55,901 nt of DNA from a virus: positions 1-55,901 of IMG/VR virus record IMGVR_UViG_3300045777_000097. The stretch is one strand, 5' to 3'. Numbering within the stretch: position 1 is the first letter of the stretch; each line of letters begins with the position of its first letter. The translations under genes were made by a program, and so were the position numbers. Below are positions 33,101 to 41,200 of this stretch, in pieces. The notes under the pieces were generated by a model, which was not told the origin of the DNA, did not search any database, and was given only the letters and a program-made list of their open reading frames with translations.

Positions 33101-36100
33101 CTGCGCCGGCCTCCGCCTTTGTCCCATTTCCCTGCGGCTCTTGAGGCTCGTTAGGCGCGCCGGGCGGCGGAGCGGGCGGAGCGGTCTCCTCGGGGCGACC
33201 CACCCAATTTTCCCCGTCCCAAATCTGGGTGGATTCGACGCCGCGGCGCGCAATGTCACCTTTCCACTGCGCAAGAAGCTTTTCCGGCTCCATGGTGTTG
33301 CTGATTTGGGCCGCCAAGTCCGGCAGCGTCGGCAGGCTGAGATAGCGATAGTCCTCTTCGGACAGGCCGTTCACCCAACGGATTGCCTCATTCATCGCCT
33401 TGACGATGGGGTGCTTTCCAACTTCGTCCTCAAGCGGGAATGGCCGCTGTCTTCCGGGCGCTGGCGTCTCGACCTTGGCCGGCGGCAGGCCCGCGAGCGG
33501 CGGGGCCGGTTCGCCGAAGGCCGCCCGGGTCGCGGCCTCGATCGCTTCGTCCACCGTCAAGATGTCGCCGCCGACCGGGAAATAGCGAGGGGAACCGTCT
33601 GGACGGCGCGATACCTCACCGTGGCGCCCATCCGCAGACCCGCTGATGAGATACCAGTTCCCGTCCGGCCCCTTGACGCCGGGGCGCGTGTTCAGGCTGT
33701 CTCGAAGTTGCGCGGCGAAATGGTCCCGCGTGCCTTCCTTCGGTTCACCGGCGAGCTTCGGCACCTGATAGAACCCAGCCATCCCTTCCGGCGTCACGAC
33801 AATCTGCGGTGTTCCGTAGACGGGCGCGCCTTTGTCGATCTTCCAGCCGTAGACCGTCAGGACTGATCGCGCCGGTTTCCCGGTATCCTGCGCCACGGCC
33901 CAGGTGACGAGCGCGGCGCCGTTCGGATCCACTCCGTCCCCCCGGCGCTTCGGCTTCAGGCCGCGCGCGGCGAGGTCGGCGAAATGGTGGAGTTCGAGCC
34001 CCTTGTCGGTGAGATCGGGGAGGCCGGGCGGGAGTGCGGCGCTTTCCGGGGACAGAACCCGCACGAAATGCCGAAGGTGGTTGAGCGGCGACGGTGCGAG
34101 GCCTTGCACCCCTTCCTCAAGCACAACGGGCGCGCTGTTCGGTGAACCCTGCGGGACGGTGCGAAAGGTTTCCCGCCGCTCATAACGGTTCTCGACTTTC
34201 TCCCACGTCGAGACTTGCCCCTTATCCGGGTCGAAAGCGACGTGCCAGCCTTCCGGGAGGTTCCGAATCGCGTCCGCCGTGGCCTTGTCGACCGTGACCT
34301 CCGCCCGCGCGGCGAGACGATCCGCTTCCGCCTTTACGGCCTCTTCTTGGTCCAGCCGATCGAACTCTGCCTTGATGGCCGGTTCTAGGTCTTCCGGAAC
34401 CTTTCCTGTGAGATTGTAGCGGTGGACGCCACGCGCTCGGAGGGCTTTCGCCAAGGCAGCGATGTCGACTGCGGGATTCTCCGCCGGCGCGGGCGTCAGC
34501 AGCCCCGGCATGTCCGGGGGCAGGCCGCCGCCGAACAGGCCATCCTCCGGCAGCGGCGCGGCGCCGCCCTTCAGAGGCTTCCCGGCCGCGGTCTCCGCCT
34601 TCTCCTTGTCCGTGACCGGCTTCATGCCGGGGAGAAGGGTCTGGCCCCCGGCCTCAGTGTGCTCAGTGACGGGCGCGGGGGTCTCAGTAGCCTCCGTCGG
34701 CGCGGCGGCCTGCGGCGGGAAAAGCTCGTCGATGACCGGCTCTGCGGCCTTGATGAGGCCCGACGCGATCTGGTCGGCCGGCGTGCCGCTCGCGTCGAGG
34801 GCACCCGTGACCTGCTCGACGAGACCGTGCGCAGCTTCGGCGACCGGGTGGGGCGCCGACTGAGGCTCGACAGGGGCGGCGGCCTGCGCCGTGGCGGCGG
34901 CTTCCGCCTCCTCCTTCGCCTTCCGGCGCGCCTCCGCGGCCTCGAGCTCCGCCGTCTGCTGCGCCTGGCCCTGCGGCGTCCCGGTGTCGATGTCGGTCCG
35001 GGGGGCGGGGACGATCGGCGGCGCGCCGTCGAGTTTGAGTCCTTCCTCCCGGATCAGCCGCTCGATGTCCTCGAGGAACAACCGTGCGGCGGCCATGGGC
35101 TCCATGCCGTCGGCGACGTTCCCGGCCGCCTTGTTCAGCGCGGCCGAGACCGGCCCGTGCCGGGTGGCGAGCTTTTCGAGGATCAGGCCGAGTCGTTCCG
35201 CGCGATCCGCGATCGCGGCGTTCGAGCCTGCAAGCACGTTCCCGGCCGCCTCGATCCGGCTCTGCTCGTTGTCGAGCATCCGGAAGATGCGCTTGTTGTC
35301 GCGCAGGAGCGCCATCACCCGCGAGAAGACCTGTGCGCGCTCGCCGGCGAGGGTCCGCGTCGCCGAGTGCGAGCCGAACATGTCCTCGAAGGTGTCTTCC
35401 TTGAACCCGGCGGCGTTCGCATCGGCCACGATCATCCGGGCGGCGTTCTCGTCGGACGGCTTGAACTTGACCATGTCCGCCATCACGGCGGCCTGCTTCG
35501 TCTTGTCGGCCACGCCGAGACCGACGATGGCGGCGAAGTTCGGCTTCACCTGGCCGTTGAGCACCATCCGCCATGCTTCGTCCGAAAGCTCGGCGAGGCC
35601 CTTGCCTTGCTTCAGTTTGGGATCGGAGACCGGCAGGCTCTTGTCCCAGATTTCCGGGTGGTCACGGAGGATTCGCGCGACGTCGATCACGTCGGCGCCC
35701 GGGCCGCCCTCCTGCAGGTTCTTCTTGGCGGCGCGCGCGCGGGCGTCTTCGACCGTCCAGCCGTCGGCCTCCCGCAGCCGGTCGCCCATGACGCGCGTGC
35801 CGGGCGGAAGCTGGCCTTGCGCATGGAGGTCTTTGGCGAGGCCCGTGCGCTGGTGCCCGTCGGCGACGTACAGGCTTCCGTCGTGGCGCTCATGGACGAC
35901 GATCTTGCCCGTCGCCATCGGATCCCACGCCGCGCCCTTGAGCCGACTCGTGACGCCGTTCTCGTCTCCGCCGCCCTTGTACTGGTAGGCGACAGCGTCG
36001 GTTTTGAGTGCGAGCGGGTCGAAGGTCTCGTTGACGTGGACCGGGCGCCCGGTGACGGAATCCGTCTGCACGCTCCCGCCAGCCCCGCCGCCGCTCTGCC

Positions 36101-38201
36101 TTTCGCCCGGCCGAATGTCGGAGATCGTCTCCGGGAGAACGTCTCGGGAGAAGCCGAGATGGTCATAGACCACGGCGGAGCCGCGGCTGTCCCACCCGCT
36201 GATCTCGCCGGTGTGCGTCCTGCCGCCGGCGTCCTGCCCGGTGACGACGTCGCCCGGGCGCAAGGCGCGGATGGCGCCCTGCTTGTCTTCCGGAAGGCCC
36301 GCCGTCGCCATCGCGGCGTCGCGCGCGTCGGCGTACTTCTGGAAGTCGCTGGCGCGCTGCTCGTAATCGCGGGCCTCCTCGGGCGACAGGTTCCCCGCTG
36401 AGATCGCCTGTCGGAGGAAGGAAATCCGGTTCTGGATTGCGTCGGCGTGCGGCCCGTCATAGCCGCTCGTCCGGGTGACGGCGCCGCCCGATGGCGCGTT
36501 GTCGGGCTGGATCGGAGAGGGGGGCGCATCCGGCGTGTGGACCGGCGGCAGGGGCGGCGCGATCTCGTCCGGGTTCTGCCCGTGGCGGACGTGGCCCTCG
36601 TAATTCGTCAGCACGTCACCCGGGGCGTGATCCGGATGGACCGGCGGCGCGGCCGCGGCGTCGAGCTCTGCGGAATGGACGCCGGACGGAGTGACGGTGG
36701 TCGGTGCGGGCGGAGTCTCTCCCCCGACCTTGCCCGGCGCCGGGAGCGCCAGCATCCCGCCCCCGCCCCCGCCCGCAGGCGGCGTCCATTGGTCGGTCTT
36801 GTTGTCGTAGGTCCACCCGGCGTCGCTCTTGCGGATGAACTCGTCGATCTCATCCCGCCAATTTCGTTGCTGCTCCGTCTTCGGCCATCCGCCGGGCGGC
36901 GGCGTCTCCCCGGCGCGCTTTACGAACTCGCCCACCGGCGTCAGGCCGTGCCAGGCCATCCAGCCCTCGCCGATCCCGTGGATGACGCCCGCCGGGATCC
37001 CGCCCATAAGGAATGACCCCACCTCGTCGTAGAGCACCGGCAAGAACCCGGTCGGTTGCCCGAGCTCTCGGCGGCGCTCCTCGCGACCGGGCTCCTGCAC
37101 GCCCGTCAATCCGGCTTGGATCGCGCCCTGCTTGACGGCCTGTTCTGCGATGCGCCCGATCGCGGATCGCGCCGTCGCCGCGCCGCCGCCGCCGACCATG
37201 AGGCCGATTCGGTTGATCGGATCGCTGATCGTCGAGCCCCAGATTTCGCCCGCCGTCGCCGCGAGCCACGGCAGGAAGTAGCCGCCAGACTTGGCGTATT
37301 CCGCCTGATATTTGTCGCTTTGCGACTTGATGTAGGCGTCGGCGTAATCGTTCGCGTTGAGCCCAGCGTGGACCGCGGCGAGGAGCGCGGGATTGTCCGG
37401 GTTCGCGGCTGCGATCTCGTTGAGATGATTCTGGTAGAGGCGGAACTGTTCCTGCATGAGCGGGCTACCGAACGTCCCGACCGTCGACAGGCTTGAGTTC
37501 ATGAGGTTGGGGATCGCGCCGCCAACCTTGTCGATCGCCAGCGTGAACGGGTCGTAGCCGAGGTTCTTGGCCGCCTCGTCGCGGTAGCCCCCGAGGAACG
37601 GATTCGGGATCACCTCACCCTTGAGCGCCTTCACCTGGGAGATCGTGTCCGCGATCGAACTGGCGAGCGCGTTCTGCCGGTCGCCGCCGTCCGTGCCCCA
37701 GGCGCCCATCTCCGAGTGGTGCCAGAAGTTCTCCCATAGGTTCATCGGCGGCTGCGCCGGCGCGGGAGGCGCGGCGGGAGGCGAGAACTTCGCTTCCGGG
37801 ACATCTGACGGCGGCGGGGGCGCGTTCCCGGTCCACTGTTCGATCTCAGGCGCGGCGGCGCCGGCCGCCGACTGCTGCGCCGCCTCGGGCGTGGCGCGCA
37901 GAGCCTGTCCGACCCCGGCGGCGTCCTTCGCCAGGCCCTGCGCTGCGTTGGCGGCGCCCTCTGCGATGGCCGGGGCAGCGGATGCGCCCGCCTCGCCGAC
38001 GCTGCGCATGGGGTCCGCGCTGATCGTGGCGGTGGAGAGCGGATCGGTCTTGGTGAACCGAGACCACATCGACTCGGTGTCGGTCGGGCCGCTGTAGAAG
38101 GGCTCGCCCCGGGCCGACTTGGTATAGGAATCATCTGCGTCAATTGGCGCGGCCCCGCCCGCGCCGCCAGCCCCATCGAATCCGGGATCTCGGTCGGCCA
38201 T
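27162..38201 (-). CDS. Giant polyvalent virion protein, DarB-like: ParB-like, adenine methylase and strawberry-notch helicase (3679 aa)
   Basis: Residues 1-420 hold Pro/Ala linkers and hydrophobic helices (GGYFLPWLAATAGEIWG). Near 765-785, YVADGHQRTGLAKDL is a ParB/Srx-like motif. Charged linkers and associated helical domains follow (about 1700-1800, FFKKDRYEQLKARFK). Near 2090-2160 lie methylase motifs LEPTAGNGML and ANPPFG. Near 2440-3130 is an SNO-type helicase: GDQTGLGKGR, IMDEAHN, MLGRINRTGQ. This layout matches polyvalent proteins such as phage P1 DarB, injected with DNA to counter restriction. Position among internal virion genes fits. A separate gene overlaps the linker at 2292-2398, and an in-frame ATG at 31097 could start the helicase half independently. 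Confidence 0.85.
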   Translation of the reverse strand: MADRDPGFDGAGGAGGAAPIDADDSYTKSARGEPFYSGPTDTESMWSRFTKTDPLSTATISADPMRSVGEAGASAAPAIAEGAANAAQGLAKDAAGVGQALRATPEAAQQSAAGAAAPEIEQWTGNAPPPPSDVPEAKFSPPAAPPAPAQPPMNLWENFWHHSEMGAWGTDGGDRQNALASSIADTISQVKALKGEVIPNPFLGGYRDEAAKNLGYDPFTLAIDKVGGAIPNLMNSSLSTVGTFGSPLMQEQFRLYQNHLNEIAAANPDNPALLAAVHAGLNANDYADAYIKSQSDKYQAEYAKSGGYFLPWLAATAGEIWGSTISDPINRIGLMVGGGGAATARSAIGRIAEQAVKQGAIQAGLTGVQEPGREERRRELGQPTGFLPVLYDEVGSFLMGGIPAGVIHGIGEGWMAWHGLTPVGEFVKRAGETPPPGGWPKTEQQRNWRDEIDEFIRKSDAGWTYDNKTDQWTPPAGGGGGGMLALPAPGKVGGETPPAPTTVTPSGVHSAELDAAAAPPVHPDHAPGDVLTNYEGHVRHGQNPDEIAPPLPPVHTPDAPPSPIQPDNAPSGGAVTRTSGYDGPHADAIQNRISFLRQAISAGNLSPEEARDYEQRASDFQKYADARDAAMATAGLPEDKQGAIRALRPGDVVTGQDAGGRTHTGEISGWDSRGSAVVYDHLGFSRDVLPETISDIRPGERQSGGGAGGSVQTDSVTGRPVHVNETFDPLALKTDAVAYQYKGGGDENGVTSRLKGAAWDPMATGKIVVHERHDGSLYVADGHQRTGLAKDLHAQGQLPPGTRVMGDRLREADGWTVEDARARAAKKNLQEGGPGADVIDVARILRDHPEIWDKSLPVSDPKLKQGKGLAELSDEAWRMVLNGQVKPNFAAIVGLGVADKTKQAAVMADMVKFKPSDENAARMIVADANAAGFKEDTFEDMFGSHSATRTLAGERAQVFSRVMALLRDNKRIFRMLDNEQSRIEAAGNVLAGSNAAIADRAERLGLILEKLATRHGPVSAALNKAAGNVADGMEPMAAARLFLEDIERLIREEGLKLDGAPPIVPAPRTDIDTGTPQGQAQQTAELEAAEARRKAKEEAEAAATAQAAAPVEPQSAPHPVAEAAHGLVEQVTGALDASGTPADQIASGLIKAAEPVIDELFPPQAAAPTEATETPAPVTEHTEAGGQTLLPGMKPVTDKEKAETAAGKPLKGGAAPLPEDGLFGGGLPPDMPGLLTPAPAENPAVDIAALAKALRARGVHRYNLTGKVPEDLEPAIKAEFDRLDQEEAVKAEADRLAARAEVTVDKATADAIRNLPEGWHVAFDPDKGQVSTWEKVENRYERRETFRTVPQGSPNSAPVVLEEGVQGLAPSPLNHLRHFVRVLSPESAALPPGLPDLTDKGLELHHFADLAARGLKPKRRGDGVDPNGAALVTWAVAQDTGKPARSVLTVYGWKIDKGAPVYGTPQIVVTPEGMAGFYQVPKLAGEPKEGTRDHFAAQLRDSLNTRPGVKGPDGNWYLISGSADGRHGEVSRRPDGSPRYFPVGGDILTVDEAIEAATRAAFGEPAPPLAGLPPAKVETPAPGRQRPFPLEDEVGKHPIVKAMNEAIRWVNGLSEEDYRYLSLPTLPDLAAQISNTMEPEKLLAQWKGDIARRGVESTQIWDGENWVGRPEETAPPAPPPGAPNEPQEPQGNGTKAEAGAEEPGAQEQPGEGFGSDYGADNAFFKKDRYEQLKARFKQKLKDAAATMSAGFDPELLQIGMEMAGFHIEAGARTFAKFVKAIVRDLDSSVAELRPYLRGMYNGARDIMEDGGLDVAGMDRPDKVDAEFARILAEEAPKAPPTSVERPAIEAPKPEVSKAETAFANKFKTKAFLKAMEEAGFAMIPAPGGAGRYTVLEHRGGGHSVAFDPQAAVDNPKLSVDLRRWLGYPDGESPGVNVTPPENGGWTLEQAAEAAVADAFPKTPAVGQESARDAFVAAIKARLASGEQPFKSIVEARQIAKGLGLEIPEGTSANKLVDELVERAVVEHARDIVETDRTAGAAPAETFGKLLKVYEGQPNLSTRTSTSIAEQAYSTPVPLAYVASRLAGIGPDTRVLEPTAGNGMLLIEANPQHAVTNELNPTRAAALEAQGFHPTTTDATSESLFADRAGQMDAVIANPPFGTVKEGGEKRIWSVDGFRTDQVDHAIALNALKTMKSGGRAVLIVGGVKADDPAERAAGYMAKAKRRFYYQLLNNYKVSDIFTVAGDLYQKQGAGWPVDVIVIEGRGKSERDPLTKTPPPLLKTWEEVGGKLNGVPTEDVTGAVGTDSETGASPPETEQRPEGGDGVGGEAPVGGAPVEPLGGTGPGEPGQVGGAGDHGQPGNGVGKPAMAPGAGGGPQQGGNVRGANPAPHSERRGSVGTSVEGQTPYEPASTQGVKLNTLLPANLREATYNSLDRLQEEHGSIDAYVARALGRNVADLGKYFSGEQVDAIGLGISNIERGEGFIIGDQTGLGKGRVVAAMISYAKTHGMIPVFVTEKPDLYGDMWRDLHDIGWHEQLGRPINMAMTNSGTRIPLDDEALDWLTDRDDARENGQPEPPRRGSFSASQSSNKAGEVMSGILSGSATPDVVFTTYDQMNSVKGNETPRRNFLRQVAPRSFLIMDEAHNAGGAANPSAGWEDDEKAPPRSEVFREVVGAARAVMYSSATYAKSPNVMTLYSRTDMLKAVDDVSKLPDLIGKGGVPLQQIVASMLADAGQYMRRERSFEGINYDYEGIPVSEQAYSEFSDGLRSIFQFDREFEEERLEIAQELAAEMGGGTTHDGGVGEASVDATSFASVMHNIISQMVMALKAQKTGERAVEALLAGEKPVIALSKTNDAFIKDFADNEGIKIGDEINIGFVDILKRYLERTRRVTIKSGDDEKIRVMIPLHMMSAHALDMYHAAEDLLDSIDLGDLPVSPLDTIRNVIEKAGYSIREITGRSAMVDYSRPRETVDDLERQGYSVAAPVHESHPFPTALVHGENRRDWQMYAPDQTDEPALRGASLEDMMAQHNAGRGTFLVRRPSSETGSAGKKQTVKMFNDGRLDAVLGNKSMSTGLSMHPSIKFKDRRPRRMIIGEADPDINTHMQMLGRINRTGQVTLPRYTHLAAEIPAETRPTAILMRKMASLNANTTGAAKGKFTADAVDFLNRYGDRAVAAILRDDPDLWTLLGEPGIEDNIAGLAAKATGRLTLLHPEQQQEFIDRITAAYKAVIEAMDAAGTNDLEAKSLDLQARTIDSTEIKPATGPSPFQGPVNLEKVSVKAQGRAMRPDEVTTAIADHLGETPTKRPFAMELRALEKSGGKKQAAMIARVRTEAQEHIRQVVAATKDPDAKTRARAKLEDAFASLETLSDVARPGATVTLTVKGEDMPAVVIGLTRDAKVKNPVALSAWNALFALPNSSRSLSIPLSRLIIAGGKEREDSVTIASNPNLRADDLGPMFEAANKDGREDRYMVTGNLLAGYEQLAGQIVTHTMEGGQTRPAILLGRMFDAKEFMKERAVNFVDGDHLIKFLDAVPDAEVWSVDGALMVKKSGPRYAFEALRREGRKYYADGVVRGVYDNWQLSGQKMKATVGAQTATDLIDALRQVGAVFHTRSDQDVAESLRPAPPAPAASAAKPAEAGGNPLLRMVPDGEGNIVDRDTLVNSVPHESILAKIIGECED
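31007..31327 (-). CDS. Nested overlapping gene inside the giant polyvalent gene (106 aa)
   Basis: In the +1 frame of the giant gene there is a complete reading frame starting MAYRPKTSQEQLEPIAKQAL and ending LRLIPSEGDR, all-helical and with normal composition (Lys, Glu, Asn, Trp well represented). Its ATG has AGGAGG about 8 bases upstream plus a second GGAGG just before. I counted G/C at the third position in 23 of its first 30 codons, against 11 of 30 for the giant frame over the same DNA. The giant frame here is a Gly/Pro/Glu linker. So this frame, not the linker, looks like the one under codon selection. Function unknown. Confidence 0.75.
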   Translation of the reverse strand: MAYRPKTSQEQLEPIAKQALLLLKQSNDPKAAMEWAEKRLSEARLLNRWGELDRANPAKWVEQAITDNPEMASESLPWLREQGADLSKAATFEELILRLIPSEGDR

Positions 38202-41200
38202 TATTCGTTCCCCGTCGGGATGGAGGGTTCGCCAGAAGCCACAGCGCCGTCACCCGGCTCGATCATCGGCTTCACGTCTCGATAGCGCGGCTGTAGCCGG
38301 GGGGTGGCGCGGTCCATGAAGGCGCCCGGGACGGCAGGCGCGCTACCGCCGCTCCCTCGCATCCGGTCCTCGACCCTGCTCATGTCGAAGTGCCAGACGC
38401 GGCCGCGGCCGTCCTCGACCTCGTGAAACTGATTCCCGTTTTTCGGGTCCGGGAGCTCGACGGTGTAGACGCCGTGGAAGAGGCCATCCTTCCCGGGCAC
38501 GGCGACGAACCGTCCCTGCTTCAGCATGTCCGCAGAGATCGGCGTCTGCCCGACGTGAGGGTCCGCCCCCATCGCCTTGATGTCGCCAGCGTTCAGTTGC
38601 CCGATCACGGTGTCGAACTTGTCGGCGCGCATATTGCTCGGGACGATGACCTTGTAGCTCGACGGGCCGCTCCACCCGCCCCCCGCCGTCGTGACGCCGC
38701 CGTACTGGACTTCCTCGCCGGTGGACGTGTCGATATGGCCGCCCAAGGCGGCATTGTAGGCTTTGTCGACGAACGGTTGCTCGACCTTGCCTGTCGCCGG
38801 GTCAAATCCAGCCTGCCGGGCGTCGTCCGTCATCAGGAGGCGGGCGGCGGCGTTGATGCGCCCGAAGGCGTCGGGGCTGAATTTGGAGTAGGGGCCTCCC
38901 TGCCCGGACTGATCCGAAAGAGGGTTCGCCAGCACGTTTTTGGCGAGCGTCCCCTCAGTGAAGATCGGCAGGCCCTTTGCCGCTCCAGACGGCCCCTTGT
39001 CGTTCATCGCCGCGATCGTGTCGGCGAGACGGCGAATCGTGAGGGACTGGTCGACGTTCGGGTCCAGCGCCAGGCCGCCGATGGTCATGAACGCCGGCGC
39101 GTCGCCGCCGATCTGCCGGAAGACGGATTGGGCATCCGGTCCAGCGCCGCTCACGACGGCCTTCGCCATGTTGACCATGGAGTCTCCCCCGTACTGGCCG
39201 ACCCGGCGCATGGTGACGCGCTCGTCCGGGCGGATGAACTGCGCCTCGGGCAGCCCCATCGCCTGCGCGGCCACCTTCGCCTGCTGGACTCGGTCGGAGA
39301 TGTCCTGCGCCAGCGTCGGGCTCGCCGGGTCCAAGGCCTTCGGCGGCGGGATGAAGCCCTCGCGCGCGGCCCGGCCGATCGGGTCCTTCTTCGCCTCCTG
39401 CGCGAAATTCTTGGCGTAGTTCTCTTCCGATTCGACAACGGACCGGGCGATGTCGAGGCCCGGGTGTCTTGGATCGCTCGCAACCATGTTGTCGAGTTCG
39501 GCCCGGTCCCGCGCGACGGCGGCGGAAACCACCTCCGGAGAGGCGTTCCAGAGCCCCTTGATCCGGTTCCTGACCGCCTCCGCGACCGCGAGTTGCTGCC
39601 GAACCTCCGGGTTGGCGGAGTTGCCGAACGCGGAAACCATCTTCTGAAACCCGGCGTCCGCGTCCTGGCCGGAGAGGCGCGACCCCTGCTCCATGTCCTT
39701 GATGGCGGAGTTGATGGTGTCCTTGTCGCCTCGATCATCGCGCCGGGTGGCAGCGGCGGACTCGCGCTGCCACCGCTGGATGTCCCCGACGGCGCGCAAC
39801 TGCATCTCGGCGCGCGTCTGCGGAGACAGCATGTTCGCGACGCTGCCCGGCGGGGGAGGCGGGAGCGCCGCCCATTGCGCGCCGGTCGCCCTCGACCCGG
39901 GCACGGGCTGCGAGGAGCCGTCGCCCATCGTGAAGGAGGCGGACCCATCCGGCCCGGTCGTGACGCCCGTGGCGCCCTGCGGCCACTTCGCCTGTGGGGG
40001 CGCGGCCGGGTGGACGGCGTCGGGCGGCGGCACCGCGAGCGGCGACAGCGGCGACGAGAGGAGAGGCTCGATCGGCAGACCAGCCGACATCCCGGTCAGG
40101 CTTGCCGAACCGGGGATCGTCATGCCCCCAGGGCCGGCATACGAGCGGCCGGGGATCGGCGCTCCATTCGATCCTGTGAAAGTTCCGTTCGCCATCTGCG
40201 AGAAATATCGGAGCGTATTCAGGCGCCCGGCATAGTTGTCCCCATTTTGCGGAGCGCTATTAGAATACCCACGGGGTTCCTCAAAGTGCATTTCGGCAAG
40301 AGCGAGGTCTTCCGGGGTCTTGGCGGAGTTAACGAGCGCAGATTCCGGTCTCTTCCGAAGCTCGTTCAGCGCCTCGATGGACTGCTGCTGCCAATCCATC
40401 CCCATCAGATTCAGGCGTTGCAGGTTGTGACCGAACAGGCCGTAGCCTTTCCCGCCGTCATGGACTGCAGTCTGGTTAAACGAGCTTTCGTTCGCCGCCG
40501 CCCCGGTCAGCATCAGCGCCTCGTTGTTGGAGGCTCCTTGCGATCGGAGAAACTGGTACATCGTCGCCGGCGACGTGAACCCACCTTCGCCTTTGGCGTC
40601 AAGAGGCGCCCGGTACGGAGCGTTGATCGCGCCATAACCCTGCGGAGACGGCGCGCCGACGCCCCCCGAGGCGCTCCCCCCGCCTGGGAGGCCAACGCCG
40701 CCAAGCGCCGGATATGCGCCTGGCCCCGCCGGCGCGCCGGTGTTGATGGCGAAATAGTTGTTGGCGTCCTTCTCGCCGCCGCCCGGCGCGCCGCGCTTGT
40801 AGGTCGTCACGACCGGGCCGCCCGATCCGGGGTTGCCGTTGTGCGCGGCCCACTGGTTCCAGAGGATGAGATCGCCGTCCGCCGTGTAGCCAGCGACGAT
40901 GCCGGCGTGCGTCGTGTTGTTGCCGGGCGCGCCTACCCCCTGGCCGCCGTCGTAGCGATTGGACGGGTTCCCCGCCCGGTCCATGAAGGTCGCGACCGGC
41001 GTTCCGATCGGTAGTTGGTTCTGGACCGCGTTGGCCCCGCGCGCCCACAACCCCACCGGGGGCAGCCCGGCCGCCTTCTGGACCAGCGTGACGCATTCCC
41101 CATTGGGGAGGGTCGGGGCGATCGCCTGGATGCGCGCCGCGAGCGCGGGGTCTCCGCCCGGGGGCGTGACAGAGGCGCCCGTAGCGCCCCCGGCGGCGGC

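Noticed and set aside
33005-33274. Second out-of-frame reading in a Pro-rich linker of the giant gene, considered as another nested gene
   Set aside because: Arg/Ser/Pro-rich composition and no ribosome-binding site, unlike the nested gene at 31007-31327.
31806-33866. 686-codon plus-strand frame opposite the methylase part
   Set aside because: Antisense of the methylase motifs, no independent support.
34422-36401. 659-codon plus-strand frame opposite the ParB-like part of the giant gene
   Set aside because: Shadow of the minus-strand coding sequence, with no motif.
38390-41014. 874-codon plus-strand frame opposite the internal virion hydrolase
   Set aside because: Arg/His-rich shadow; the opposite strand encodes recognisable enzyme domains.
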